A DNA stretch of 31,864 nt from Eubacteriales bacterium (lineage in GTDB: Bacteria > Bacillota > Clostridia > Lachnospirales > Lachnospiraceae): the NCBI GenBank assembly GCA_030536565.1, contig JAUNPT010000005.1:430-32293 (forward strand), written 5' to 3'. Below are positions 15,062 through 24,349 of this stretch, one piece after another (position 1 is the stretch's first letter; each line of letters starts with the position of its first letter). The translations under genes were made by a program, and so were the position numbers. Under the pieces are notes generated by a model, which worked only from the letters and a program-made list of their open reading frames with translations, was not told the DNA's origin and did no database searches.

Positions 15062-17753
15062 GTATATGCACCTCCCCTATTGGTAACGTAAATGTAAATA
15101 TTGTTCCATGAGGCGTATTATCCGAAACCTTTATTTCTCCTCCATGGGCATTTATTATTGATTTACATAAATACAAGCCAAGTCCAAGACTTCTACGACT
15201 ATCAGCTATTTTATCAGCTCCGCTGTAAAACATGTCAAACACCCTGTCCTTCATGGCATCTGATATACCTTCTCCATCATCAGATATGGAAACAACTGCC
15301 ATTTTACCTTCTTTTCTTGACCTAATAACTATATTAGAACCTATTGGGGTATATTTAACAGCATTATCAACAATATTTATTATAACTTGAACTATAAGCT
15401 TTGCATCCATTTTCGCAAGAAGGAATTCTTCTTTGTTCTCAACACTTATATGATGCTCCACGCTTTTTCTATTTATATGACGTAATGCCTCATCTATTGC
15501 ATCGTCCACCAAGTCCTCTGACATATGAAGATTTAACCTGCCCTCCTCAATCCGTGTAACTGCAAGAAGATTTTCCACCAGATTAATAAGCCACATGGAA
15601 TCATCATATATATCTGTATAAAGCTGTCTTTTAGTGTCCTCATCAAAGGAATTTCCATTGGACAAAAGGTTACTTGCATTTCCTGATATTGAAGTCAACG
15701 GTGTCCGCAAGTCATGTGAAATGGAACGAAGCAAATTAGCCCGAAGCTGTTCATTTTTTGCAAGCACAGCAGCAGCTTCTTTTTCTCTGGCATTCTTCTC
15801 ATTTTCAAGAGCCAATGCACATTCTCCCAGTATAGACAACATTATACTTTTTTCAAATGAATCGAGCGGAGCATCATTTATTACAATTCCTATTACTCCA
15901 TATACCCTGCTATTAATCCTTACTGCAAAATAAAGACACTTTGCATTCGAAAGAGTTTCTGTTGTTGCTCCTGCATGCTTATTATTTTCAAGTACCCATT
16001 CTGCAACAGCTCTTTCATTACCAGAAATGTAGCTTTCATCAAATTCTTCCTTTACCGGAAAAACAAGAGGCTCCGCAAGCTTGTCATAATCCTTTAAATA
16101 GAATACAACATCCCTGCCAAGAAGCTTTATCAGCTGCTTAGATGCTGCTGATACAATTTCTTCTCTGCTTTTCGTATGCTGTAAAAGCTGATTAGTATCA
16201 AACAGCACCTTAGTCCTGTAGGCCGCCTGTGCCGACTGCTTTGCATGATTCTTTAATCTTCCTGCCAGAGAGCCTGTAAGGAAAGCTGCAAGAAACATAA
16301 TTACAAATGTCACAGGATACCCTTTTCCATAAGCCATTAATGTAAATTTTGGTTCGGTAAATAAAAAGTTAAACACAAGAACGCTTACAATTGATGAAAC
16401 AAGGCTGTAAACCTGATGCATCGTAACAACCGATGCAATTAAAACGCCAAGAACATACACCGTAATTATATTAGCCTCATCAAATCCAAGATTATGGAAA
16501 ACAAAACCTATAATACTGCATAATACCAAAATAGCAATACACTTTAATATATCTGCCGCTGAAAATATAATATGCTTTCTTTTCTTTAATTTGTACTCCC
16601 TGTATACATTTTCCTTACCTATTGCATCGGGAATAACATGAACCTCAAGATTGGGTGCATTGTCAATAAGCTGCTCTGTTAAAGGTGCCTTTCCAAACAA
16701 ATGTCTTTTTTTAGCTGCACTCTGGCCAATCACTATCTTTGACACACCTGACAGCCTTGCAAATTCTGCTATCTGGCTGGAAACATCCTCCCCATATACT
16801 GTCTCAATCTTAGCACCAAGCTGTTCTGCAAGACGCATATTAGCGCGCAGCCTTTTTTCATTATCCTCACTCATTGCTGAAAAATCTGGTGTTTCCACAA
16901 ATAAAGCTGTAAACAGCCCCTTAAATGCACTTGCCAGCCTTGCAGCTGTTCGTATGATTTTTGCATTAGATGGGGATGAGGACAGGCATACTAAAATATG
17001 CTCATCGGTATGATAACTTCCATTTTTCTTAATTCTTGCTTCTTCCGTATGTATATTTACCCTGTCTGCACATCTTCTAAGGGCAATTTCCCTCAGTGCT
17101 GTAAGATTCTGAATTGTAAAGAAATTCTCCACAGCACGTTTTGCCTGTTCTTCCTTATAGACTTCACCCGCATTAAGACGCTCAATCAGCTCCTGAGGCT
17201 CAATATCAACAAGCTCAACCTGGTCTGCATTATCGAATACAGAATCTGGAATACGCTCCCTGACAAAAACCTCTGTAATTGATGCTACTGTGTCGTTTAA
17301 ACTTTCAATATGCTGTACATTTACAGTTGTATATACATCTATTCCCGCTTTCAAAAGTTCTTCGATGTCCTGATACCTCTTTGCGTGGCGACAGCCTTTA
17401 GCATTGGTATGAGCAAGCTCATCTACAAGAATAAGCTGCGGTTTTCTCATAATGGCAGCATCTATATCAAACTCATGAAGAACAATACCATTATGCTCGA
17501 TATTCATAGTTGGAATACAAGGCAGACCCTCAAGTAAAGCCGCTGTCTTAGGGCGTGCGTGAGGTTCAATATAACCTGCTGCCACATCAATTCCATTCTT
17601 CATGGCTGTGTGGGCTGCCATTAGCATAGCGTAAGTCTTGCCAACACCCGCAGCATATCCAAAAAATATTTTCAGATGTCCACGAGCCTTGGCAGCTTCT
17701 TCTTTTTTTATTACTTCTAAAAGCTGTTCTGGGCTCTGTCTTAATTTCTCCAT
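15054..17753 (-). CDS. kdpD: KdpD sensor histidine kinase
   Basis: This 899-residue membrane kinase senses potassium limitation and controls KdpE. The N-terminal KdpD domain has Walker A GYAAGVGKT (about 32-40) and Walker B LILVDELAHTN near 110. A universal-stress-like domain follows (250-375), the region associated with c-di-AMP control in Firmicutes. Four membrane helices of the DUF4118 region lie near 400-510, then a GAF-like segment. The histidine kinase core has H680 in SISHDLRTPL, the N-box IINIVDNAVKY and G-boxes DDGEGI and GLGLYLCK. ATG 17753 fits GGGAGG better than ATG 17757-17759, which touches it. Length is full. Confidence 0.95.
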   Translation of the reverse strand: MEKLRQSPEQLLEVIKKEEAAKARGHLKIFFGYAAGVGKTYAMLMAAHTAMKNGIDVAAGYIEPHARPKTAALLEGLPCIPTMNIEHNGIVLHEFDIDAAIMRKPQLILVDELAHTNAKGCRHAKRYQDIEELLKAGIDVYTTVNVQHIESLNDTVASITEVFVRERIPDSVFDNADQVELVDIEPQELIERLNAGEVYKEEQAKRAVENFFTIQNLTALREIALRRCADRVNIHTEEARIKKNGSYHTDEHILVCLSSSPSNAKIIRTAARLASAFKGLFTALFVETPDFSAMSEDNEKRLRANMRLAEQLGAKIETVYGEDVSSQIAEFARLSGVSKIVIGQSAAKKRHLFGKAPLTEQLIDNAPNLEVHVIPDAIGKENVYREYKLKKRKHIIFSAADILKCIAILVLCSIIGFVFHNLGFDEANIITVYVLGVLIASVVTMHQVYSLVSSIVSVLVFNFLFTEPKFTLMAYGKGYPVTFVIMFLAAFLTGSLAGRLKNHAKQSAQAAYRTKVLFDTNQLLQHTKSREEIVSAASKQLIKLLGRDVVFYLKDYDKLAEPLVFPVKEEFDESYISGNERAVAEWVLENNKHAGATTETLSNAKCLYFAVRINSRVYGVIGIVINDAPLDSFEKSIMLSILGECALALENEKNAREKEAAAVLAKNEQLRANLLRSISHDLRTPLTSISGNASNLLSNGNSFDEDTKRQLYTDIYDDSMWLINLVENLLAVTRIEEGRLNLHMSEDLVDDAIDEALRHINRKSVEHHISVENKEEFLLAKMDAKLIVQVIINIVDNAVKYTPIGSNIVIRSRKEGKMAVVSISDDGEGISDAMKDRVFDMFYSGADKIADSRRSLGLGLYLCKSIINAHGGEIKVSDNTPHGTIFTFTLPIGEVHIHE

Positions 17754-17791
17754 AAACATCCTCCCTGCAATAACATTATTATAACACGTAT

Positions 17792-18406
17792 TTACTCTAT
17801 CCAGCTTAAAATTCCATCAAGCATTAAATTAACTTTTAATACATTTACCGTCTTTTCTCCAAAGAGTCCTAAGAATCTTTTGTCGGTACATTTTTCAATA
17901 ATATTTTCCACTTCTTCCTCTGTCATATCATTGGCCTTAGCAATTCGTGCAACCTGATACTGGGCTGCTGCCGGGGAGATATGTGGGTCAAGACCACTGC
18001 CTGAGCACGTCACTAAATCAACTGGAACTGCTTTCTCAGCCATATCTGGATTAGCTTCACGAAGCATTTTTATCCGCTCTGCCACAAGCTCTTTATATTC
18101 CTCACTTGCCGGGCTCAGGTTAGAGGGTGCTGCATACATGAGGGTCTTTCCATTCTCAGCCTTATAGGTTTGGACATCAATATTCATAATTCGTCCCCAC
18201 ATATGATTAGTGTCATTATAATGCTGTCCCAATAATTCACAGCCATACTTTTTCCCATTAACCTCTATAATACTTCCATTTGCCTGATTAGGAAATATCA
18301 ACTGGGCAATTCCTGTTACAACTGCAGTATATACAACACCACAAATTACTGTGAATACAAAAAATATAACTACAGCCTTAGAAAATACTGATTTTACTGT
18401 CTTCAT
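17792..18406 (-). CDS. kdpC: KdpC subunit of the potassium-transporting ATPase
   Basis: This 204-residue protein has one N-terminal membrane helix (about residues 8-30) and a soluble domain on the outer face that helps KdpA/KdpB assembly and potassium affinity. The family motifs SNLSPASEEY and VTCSGSGLDPHISPAAAQYQ are present, and LFGEKTVNVLKVNLMLD forms the end. The start is ATG 18406, with GGAGGAGG upstream; the in-frame ATG at 18421 would lie inside the ribosome binding site. It follows kdpB by 17 bp and precedes kdpD by 38 bp. Confidence 0.93.
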   Translation of the reverse strand: MKTVKSVFSKAVVIFFVFTVICGVVYTAVVTGIAQLIFPNQANGSIIEVNGKKYGCELLGQHYNDTNHMWGRIMNIDVQTYKAENGKTLMYAAPSNLSPASEEYKELVAERIKMLREANPDMAEKAVPVDLVTCSGSGLDPHISPAAAQYQVARIAKANDMTEEEVENIIEKCTDKRFLGLFGEKTVNVLKVNLMLDGILSWIE

Positions 18407-18423
18407 AATATCCTCCTCCATTC

Positions 18424-20457
18424 TTAAACCAGACCAAACAGCACTAATAATAAATCAATCAGCTTAACAAATATAAATGGTGCTGCTAAACCTCCAAGAC
18501 CGTATACGAGCAGGTTTCGTGAAAGCAGCTTTCCTGCTGGAACCTCACGATATTTTACCCCCTTAAGTGCCAGTGGAATAAGTGCAATAATAATAAGTGC
18601 ATTATAGATAATTGCTGACAGCACTGCGCTTTCAGATGAATGAAGTTTCATAATATTAAGTGCTGCTAAGCCAGGATATAAACCCATAAATAGTGCTGGG
18701 ATAATTGCAAAATATTTTGCCACATCATTAGCTATTGAAAATGTTGTAAGACTGCCTCTCGTCATAAGAAGCTGTTTTCCTATACGTACAATATCTATAA
18801 GCTTTGTAGGAGATGAATCCAAATCCACCATATTACCAGCTTCCTTTGCTGCCTGCGTTCCTGTATTCATAGCAACGGCCACATCTGCCTGAGCCAGTGC
18901 TGGTGCATCATTAGTTCCATCTCCTGTCATAGCAACCAAATGTCCCTTTGTCTGAAAATCACGAATCATCTGAAGCTTTCCTTCTGGGGTTGCCTCTGCA
19001 AGAAAATCGTCAACGCCTGCCTCCGCTGCAATAGCTGCCGCTGTCACAGGATTATCACCTGTAATCATTATAGTTTTTATTCCCATCTTACGTAAGTCAG
19101 CAAATTTTTCCTGTACTCCCTGCTTAATTATGTCCTTAAGGTAAATAATTCCCAGAACTTTTTTGTTCTTTGAAACCACAAGTGGAGTTCCTCCCTGCCT
19201 GGCAATGTCATTGACAGCCTTTTTGCACTCCTCTGAATATTTACCCCCTGCAGTCATTATGTACTGCTCCATAGCTTCTGCGGCTCCTTTTCGGATTTCA
19301 TTGCCATCATAATCTACGCCGCTCATTCTTGTCTTTGCTGTAAATGGTATAAATTTCATATTTTTATCTGCAAGGCTTCTGCCTCTGATACCAAATCTTT
19401 CCTTTGCCAGAATTACAACACTTCTTCCTTCTGGTGTTTCATCTGAAAGAGAAGAAAGCTGTGCTGCGTCAGCAAGCTCCTCCTCACTTGTTCCATCTAC
19501 TGGAATAAATTCATGTGCCTGTCTGTTTCCAAGTGTAATAGTACCTGTTTTATCAAGCATTAATATGTCTACATCTCCTGCTGCTTCAATGGCTCGTCCA
19601 CTCATTGCAAGTACATTTGCCTGATTTAATCTGCTCATACCTGCAATACCTATTGCAGATAGAAGTGCGCCTATTGTTGTTGGCGCAAGACACACCAACA
19701 ATGCCACAAGGGTAGTGATTGATGTTGGATTTGCTATTCCAGCTAATTTAGCTGAGAAAATCGAATATGTATAAAGTGACATGGTAACAAGTATAAATAT
19801 AATTGACAATGCCACAAGAAAAATCTGTAATGCAATTTCATTGGGTGTTTTCTTTCTGGCTGCGCCTTCTACCATGGCAATCATTTTATCAAGAAAGCTC
19901 TCACCAGCTTCACTGGTAATGCATACTACAATCCAGTCCGAAAGTACTGTAGTACCTCCCGTAACAGCACTTCTGTCGCCTCCGGCTTCTCTTATTACTG
20001 GCGCTGATTCACCGGTAATCGCACTTTCATCTACAGATGCAGCGCCTTCTACTACTTCTCCATCTCCAGGAATCTGTTCTCCAGCCTTTACAATTACATA
20101 ATCACCTCTCCTAAGAGTTGCAGATGATACCCTGGTAACCTGCTCTTTTTTATCAGGCGATGATATTTTTTTAGCTTCAACATCTTTTTTAGCTGCTCTT
20201 AATGAATCCGCCTGAGCTTTCCCTCTCCCTTCTGCTACAGCCTCTGCAAAATTGGCAAATATACATGTAAACCACAAAATAATGGCAATTGCAAGAGTGT
20301 AACCACTTGATGCATCCTTTAAGCCAAAAATTGATAATATCCAAAGTCCGCTGGTAAGAATTGCTGAAATATATACTAACAGCATTACAGGATTTTTAAC
20401 CTGAATCTTTGGATTTAATTTTATAAATGAATCTTTAATAGCCCTCTTTATTTCCAT
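18424..20457 (-). CDS. kdpB: KdpB, P-type ATPase subunit
   Basis: KdpB hydrolyses ATP to drive high-affinity potassium import through KdpA. In this 677-residue protein the actuator motif TGES is at 148-151, the phosphorylation motif DKTGT starts at D302, and GDGTNDAPAL closes the catalytic domain. About seven membrane helices are visible, with the CLAPTTIG segment in the fourth. Length equals the usual size. ATG 20457 has AAGGAGG eight bases upstream. It lies 12 bp after kdpA. The serine of TGES is the residue whose phosphorylation inhibits the Escherichia coli enzyme; it is kept here. Confidence 0.96.
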   Translation of the reverse strand: MEIKRAIKDSFIKLNPKIQVKNPVMLLVYISAILTSGLWILSIFGLKDASSGYTLAIAIILWFTCIFANFAEAVAEGRGKAQADSLRAAKKDVEAKKISSPDKKEQVTRVSSATLRRGDYVIVKAGEQIPGDGEVVEGAASVDESAITGESAPVIREAGGDRSAVTGGTTVLSDWIVVCITSEAGESFLDKMIAMVEGAARKKTPNEIALQIFLVALSIIFILVTMSLYTYSIFSAKLAGIANPTSITTLVALLVCLAPTTIGALLSAIGIAGMSRLNQANVLAMSGRAIEAAGDVDILMLDKTGTITLGNRQAHEFIPVDGTSEEELADAAQLSSLSDETPEGRSVVILAKERFGIRGRSLADKNMKFIPFTAKTRMSGVDYDGNEIRKGAAEAMEQYIMTAGGKYSEECKKAVNDIARQGGTPLVVSKNKKVLGIIYLKDIIKQGVQEKFADLRKMGIKTIMITGDNPVTAAAIAAEAGVDDFLAEATPEGKLQMIRDFQTKGHLVAMTGDGTNDAPALAQADVAVAMNTGTQAAKEAGNMVDLDSSPTKLIDIVRIGKQLLMTRGSLTTFSIANDVAKYFAIIPALFMGLYPGLAALNIMKLHSSESAVLSAIIYNALIIIALIPLALKGVKYREVPAGKLLSRNLLVYGLGGLAAPFIFVKLIDLLLVLFGLV

Positions 20458-20469
20458 AACGCTGCCTCC

Positions 20470-22209
20470 TTACATTACCTGACTGAAAAATTCAGCCAGT
20501 GGTCCCAATGCCAGTGCTGGGAAAAAGCTTAATGCACCGATTAAAAGCACAATAAAAATCAGTAAAAATACAAACATTCCATTTGCTGTTGAAAGTGTTC
20601 CTGCAGTTGTAGCAATTTTCTTCTTCCCTGCAAGACTGCCTGCTATAGCAAGTGTTCCTATGATAGGCAGAAAACGGGCAAACAGCATAACAAGCCCAAG
20701 TGAAACATTTAAAAATACCGTATTAGCATTAAATCCAGCAAATGCTGAACCATTATTCCCACCACAGGAAGAAAAAGCATATAGCAATTCAGAAAATCCA
20801 TGTGCACCACTATTGTTCAAGCTGTCCATAACACTTGGAACAACCGCCGCAATACCACTTCCAACAAGGATTGCAATCGGAGTTGCAAGGCACACTAAAA
20901 CTGACCATTTCATCTCATATGGCTCTATCTTCTTCCCTAGAAACTCTGGTGTTCTGCCAACCATCAAGCCTGCAATGAACACTGTAAGTATTGCAAATGC
21001 AAGCATTCCATATAATCCGCAGCCAACACCACCAAATACAACCTCACCAAGCTGCATAAGCAACATTGTAACCATACCGCCAAGTGGTGTGTAACTATCA
21101 TGCATAGAATTAACCGAGCCATTTGAAGCTGCTGTTGTAAATGCGGCCCAGGCTGACGACGATGCAATACCAAATCGTGTCTCTTTTCCTTCCATATTTC
21201 CACCAGCCTGATTTAAAGTGCTGATATCAACGTTTTCACCCTGTACAAGCTGTGGTGTTGCCACCTGTTCACTTACTGCAATAGATGCCAATGCAAGCAC
21301 CAGACATATAAACATTGCCATAAAAATTGCAGCTCCCTGTTTCTTACTCTTAACTGTTCTTCCAAATGTAAAGCATAATGCAGCAGGTATTAATAATATT
21401 GAAATCATCTCAATTAAATTAGTAAATGGGCTGGGGTTTTCCAATGGGTGCGCTGAATTGACGCCCATATAACCTCCGCCGTTAGTACCAGTCTGTTTGA
21501 TTGCCACCTGGCTCGCTGCAGGCCCCATAGGTACAAACTGCTCTGTTATAACTTCCCCATCTGAAGTTACAACTGGCTCTAAAAGTGATACTGTTTCTCC
21601 ACCTTTCATATTCTGGATTACCCCACCACCAACAAGTAATATAGAAATTACAAGATTTACCGGAATCAATATATGAATAATTATTCTTGTAATATCTACC
21701 CAGAAGCTTCCAAGGCCCTCTTTTTTCACCTTTACAAAGCCTCTTATTAAAGCAAACAACACTGCAATACCTGTTGCCGCAGAAACAAAGTTTTGAACAG
21801 TAAGTCCAATTGCCTGTGTAAGATAGCTTAATGCAGCTTCTCCTGTATATGCCTGCCAGTTTGTATTCGTCACAAAGCTTGCTGCTGTATTAAACGCCAA
21901 ATCCCACGAAACTCCTGACAACCCTTGAGGATTACCTGGGAGTATTCCCTGAAGCATTTGCAATAGAAATACAAATACCAAACCAATTACTGAGAAACAA
22001 ATTACTGAAATCGCATATTTTTTCCAGTTCATCTGTTCGTCTTTATCAATTTTCATAATTCTGTACACTGCATTTTCACACGGGCTTAATATCTTTGAAA
22101 TCCATGTTTTTTCACCATTCATAACCTTCTTAATATATGCACCAAGTGGAATTGCCAGAGCAATAAGAATAGCAAGATATGATATATACTGTAAAATAGT
22201 ATTAATCAT
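20470..22209 (-). CDS. kdpA: KdpA, potassium-translocating subunit
   Basis: KdpA is the channel-like subunit of the Kdp complex, related to potassium channels and Trk/Ktr. About ten membrane helices are visible in 579 residues. Selectivity-filter segments are present: NTNWQAYTGE near 116, TGTNGGGYMGVNSAHPLENP near 240, and CGGNNGSAFAG near 480. Length is slightly above the roughly 557 of Escherichia coli. The start ATG 22209 has AAGGAGG. No classic 29-residue KdpF is seen; instead a 64-residue membrane protein of unknown family lies 94 bp upstream. Confidence 0.96.
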   Translation of the reverse strand: MINTILQYISYLAILIALAIPLGAYIKKVMNGEKTWISKILSPCENAVYRIMKIDKDEQMNWKKYAISVICFSVIGLVFVFLLQMLQGILPGNPQGLSGVSWDLAFNTAASFVTNTNWQAYTGEAALSYLTQAIGLTVQNFVSAATGIAVLFALIRGFVKVKKEGLGSFWVDITRIIIHILIPVNLVISILLVGGGVIQNMKGGETVSLLEPVVTSDGEVITEQFVPMGPAASQVAIKQTGTNGGGYMGVNSAHPLENPSPFTNLIEMISILLIPAALCFTFGRTVKSKKQGAAIFMAMFICLVLALASIAVSEQVATPQLVQGENVDISTLNQAGGNMEGKETRFGIASSSAWAAFTTAASNGSVNSMHDSYTPLGGMVTMLLMQLGEVVFGGVGCGLYGMLAFAILTVFIAGLMVGRTPEFLGKKIEPYEMKWSVLVCLATPIAILVGSGIAAVVPSVMDSLNNSGAHGFSELLYAFSSCGGNNGSAFAGFNANTVFLNVSLGLVMLFARFLPIIGTLAIAGSLAGKKKIATTAGTLSTANGMFVFLLIFIVLLIGALSFFPALALGPLAEFFSQVM

Positions 22210-22303
22210 TGTTTTTTCCTCCTTTTGTTTTGAAATTCTAACATTGCTTAAATTAAAATGGGATTAATGAATTTTTCCTAATATAAAGATTGTATTAAGG
22301 AAT

Positions 22304-22498
22304 CTAAATCCACCCAAAAAGTAAGGAAAGTGGAAATGCTATTATCATTGTGCAAATTGTAACCACAGCCAATATAAAGATAGGTACACCAATAAACATC
22401 CCTATTTCGGCTATAATTGGATGGTGAAATGCAGCTTGCTCCGCACACTTATCAAATTTATTTCCAATTTTGTGAATTGATTTTAAAATGCTAATCAT
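22304..22498 (-). CDS. Small membrane protein at the head of the kdp operon
   Basis: I do not recognise a named family. The 64-residue protein has a basic, amphipathic N-terminal half (KSIHKIGNKFDKCAEQAAFHH) and a hydrophobic C-terminal half with one long or two short membrane segments (about 30-62). Translation support is strong: AAGGAGGG precedes ATG 22498 at proper spacing. It is transcribed with and just ahead of kdpA, so a role as a KdpF-like stabiliser or regulator of the complex is a fair guess, not shown. A short hairpin, CCTTACA/TGTAAGG (22510-22525), overlaps its ribosome binding site. Confidence 0.75.
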   Translation of the reverse strand: MISILKSIHKIGNKFDKCAEQAAFHHPIIAEIGMFIGVPIFILAVVTICTMIIAFPLSLLFGWI

Positions 22499-22539
22499 TA
22501 GACATCCCTCCTTACATTTGTAAGGATAGCATGTTAGAA

Positions 22540-22602
22540 ATTAAGATAGGAAAAAGAGGTATCTGGATAATATTAAGATAGAATAAATATCAAATATTAT
22601 CC
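22540..22602 (-). promoter_or_regulatory. Candidate KdpE operator region
   Basis: ATTAAGATAG occurs twice in the same orientation, at 22540-22549 and 22572-22581, 32 bp apart, about three helical turns. A perfect 10-bp inverted repeat, GGATAATATT (22565-22574) and AATATTATCC (22593-22602), overlaps the second copy. The region lies 42-104 bp upstream of the first gene of the kdp operon. No convincing -35/-10 pair or riboswitch was found, so the transcription start is open. Confidence 0.5.
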
Positions 22603-22674
22603 ACCCCCCAAAAAAAATATATAGAATAAACTTTCGTATATTAAATTGCTGTATATTTCTGCACTTCTTCTCTT

Positions 22675-22790
22675 TTACACAAATGTTTTATGCATAATAT
22701 CACCTTGCTCGCAGAATTCACTTAATGCGTTGGTGATAGATAAACCACTTAAATATGCTCGGCTTGTTTTAGATGGAATATCCAGAGCCA
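22675..22790 (-). pseudogene. Possible C-terminal gene fragment
   Basis: The minus-strand frame ending at TAA 22675 reads IPSKTSRAYLSGLSITNALS before a short tail, which looks protein-like. Its upstream continuation runs antisense through the exporter leader and looks like noise, and no ribosome binding site is present. It may be the stump of a lost gene. No family is assigned. The rest of 22603-22845 shows only a weak promoter (TTTAGA 22768-22773, TATGAT 22792-22797). Confidence 0.25.
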
Positions 22791-22845
22791 ATATGATAAA
22801 ATAGAAAGAAAATCGAAGTTTATGAACTGAAAGGAAAAGAAGAAA

Positions 22846-22884
22846 ATGATACTTTGCATTGTAGCAGCTCCATGCAGAGTCTGA
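22846..22884 (+). CDS. 12-codon leader peptide before the exporter gene
   Basis: ATG 22846 follows AAGGAAAAGAAGAAA and reads MILCIVAAPCRV, then TGA at 22882. The last third of the frame lies within the arms of two competing hairpins. Short translated leaders of this kind sit before many genes for resistance to ribosome-targeting drugs, where a stalled ribosome changes the mRNA fold. This peptide is not one I recognise from the literature. Confidence 0.65.
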   Translation: MILCIVAAPCRV

Positions 22885-22932
22885 GGAGACTGCATGGAGG
22901 AATAGCATTAAGTTGATATCCTCAGACTTTGC
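22868..22932 (+). promoter_or_regulatory. Attenuator with mutually exclusive hairpins
   Basis: Hairpin 1: CTCCATGCAG (22868-22877) pairs perfectly with CTGCATGGAG (22890-22899). Hairpin 2: GCAGAGTCTGAGGA (22874-22887) pairs with TCCTCAGACTTTGC (22919-22932) over 14 positions with one G-U, followed by TTCTGTTTT, which makes it terminator-like. The two share 22874-22877 and hairpin 2 also uses the leader stop codon, so they cannot form together. The position of a ribosome on the leader would decide between them. The exporter start is 41 bp further on. Confidence 0.68.
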
Positions 22933-22973
22933 TTCTGTTTTGATAAATAGTTGATGTAAAAAGGAGCAAAGAA

Positions 22974-24266
22974 ATGAAAAATATAAAGAAAAATGAATTA
23001 TACAAGTTGAAAAATTTTTTGATTCTCTGGAGTACCCAAAGTGTATCTCAACTTGGCAGCAGCATCACAGCATTTGCACTTACTTTGTGGTTGTATGAAA
23101 AGACAGGTTCTTCATTAAGCACCGCAGCACTTACGATATGCTCTTATGCACCATATGTGCTAATGAGCATATTTGCAGGAGCATTGACAGACAGATTTGA
23201 TAAAAAGAAGACAATGCTTATTTGTGATGTGCTTGCGGTATTTTGTACCATAATAATATTCGCATTATATAGTACAAATCGTTTGATGGTTTGGCATTTA
23301 TATACCTTAAATGCAATTTCGGGATTAATGAATACAGTACAGCAACCGGCATCAGAAGTTGCCATGACGCTTATCATTCCTGAAAAGTATTATCAGAAAA
23401 CAAGTGGTCTTCGTTCTTTGTCAAGGTCGTTGATATCCATATTAAATCCTTTGATTGCTACAGCATTGTACTCTTTTGTGGGACTTAATGGTGTGATAGT
23501 AGTAGATATCGTAAGTTTTATAATTGCATTTGTAGCATTGCAGTTTTTCATCAAAATTCCGAAAACCCAAAGCGAAAGGAAAGAAAGTGTCCTTGTTCTC
23601 GCAAAAGAGGGAATTGGATTTTTGAAAGACAATCCAATGATTATGACGCTGATTTTATTTATGGCAGGTGTTAATCTGGTGGCTTCCGCTTTTGATGCAA
23701 CGTTACCGGGGTATGTGCTTCCGAATCCAAACGGTGGTCAGGCAGTTCTTGGAATTGTTACTTCTTGTTCCGGTGTAGCTATGATTATTGGCAGTCTGAT
23801 TGTTTCGGTTATACCGAAGCCAAAGGACAGGGTTAAGGTTGTTTATTTGACAATGCTGTTTTCGTTGGGAACTGAAAATTTTTTACTTGCATTTTCCAGA
23901 GAACCGTTTGTTTGGTGTGTTGGACAGATTATCGGATGGATTCTTGTACCTATTATGGAGGCTAATTTGGATGTAATTCTTAGAAGTACTATTCCGGTGG
24001 AATTTCAAGGGCGTGTTTATGCGTGTCGTAATACGCTTCAGTTTTTTACTATCCCGATTGGATTGTTTTTAGGTGGCTTTATGGTAGATAATGTGTGCGA
24101 ACCATTTATACTTGCATTTGGTGATTTATCAATTTTAAAAACACTTTTTGGTACGGGAAAAGGTTCAGGCGCCGCACTTATGATGTTTATACTTGGTGTA
24201 AGCGGAAGTATAATTTGTATCATTATGGGGAAAAAATTAAAAAAGTATCAATATAATGATAAGTAA
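22974..24266 (+). CDS. MFS exporter, macrolide-efflux (Mef/DHA3) type
   Basis: This 430-residue protein has about twelve hydrophobic helices with a central cytosolic loop. The early segment LKNFLILWSTQSVSQLGSSI and the motif A loop GALTDRFDKKKTMLICD (about 65-81) match the DHA3 group that includes Mef macrolide exporters. The late FQGRVYACRNTLQFFTIPIG is also typical. Drug efflux by proton antiport is the likely role; the substrate is inferred from family only. ATG 22974 has AAGGAG at 22961-22966. The leader peptide and competing hairpins upstream strengthen the idea of induction by a ribosome-targeting drug. It is a single gene ending at the terminator 24275-24299. Confidence 0.85.
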   Translation: MKNIKKNELYKLKNFLILWSTQSVSQLGSSITAFALTLWLYEKTGSSLSTAALTICSYAPYVLMSIFAGALTDRFDKKKTMLICDVLAVFCTIIIFALYSTNRLMVWHLYTLNAISGLMNTVQQPASEVAMTLIIPEKYYQKTSGLRSLSRSLISILNPLIATALYSFVGLNGVIVVDIVSFIIAFVALQFFIKIPKTQSERKESVLVLAKEGIGFLKDNPMIMTLILFMAGVNLVASAFDATLPGYVLPNPNGGQAVLGIVTSCSGVAMIIGSLIVSVIPKPKDRVKVVYLTMLFSLGTENFLLAFSREPFVWCVGQIIGWILVPIMEANLDVILRSTIPVEFQGRVYACRNTLQFFTIPIGLFLGGFMVDNVCEPFILAFGDLSILKTLFGTGKGSGAALMMFILGVSGSIICIIMGKKLKKYQYNDK

Positions 24267-24274
24267 TTTTAACG

Positions 24275-24299
24275 AAAGGGGCGATTATCTCGCCCCTTT
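24275..24299 (+). terminator. Terminator of the exporter gene
   Basis: AAAGGGGCG (24275-24283) and CGCCCCTTT (24291-24299) form a perfect 9-bp GC-rich stem, followed by ATCTTTGC. It is nine bases after the stop codon. Confidence 0.85.
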
Positions 24300-24349
24300 A
24301 TCTTTGCTTCGGTAAGGTCAATTTTCACCTTCTCGCATAAAGATACAAA

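Noticed and set aside
22499..22620. c-di-AMP riboswitch upstream of the kdp operon
   Set aside because: The region is AT-rich with simple repeats and lacks the conserved riboswitch core; repeats fit protein binding better.
22675..22908. A 77-codon minus-strand frame as a full gene
   Set aside because: It runs antisense through the exporter leader and hairpins, and has no ribosome binding site; only its last part looks protein-like.
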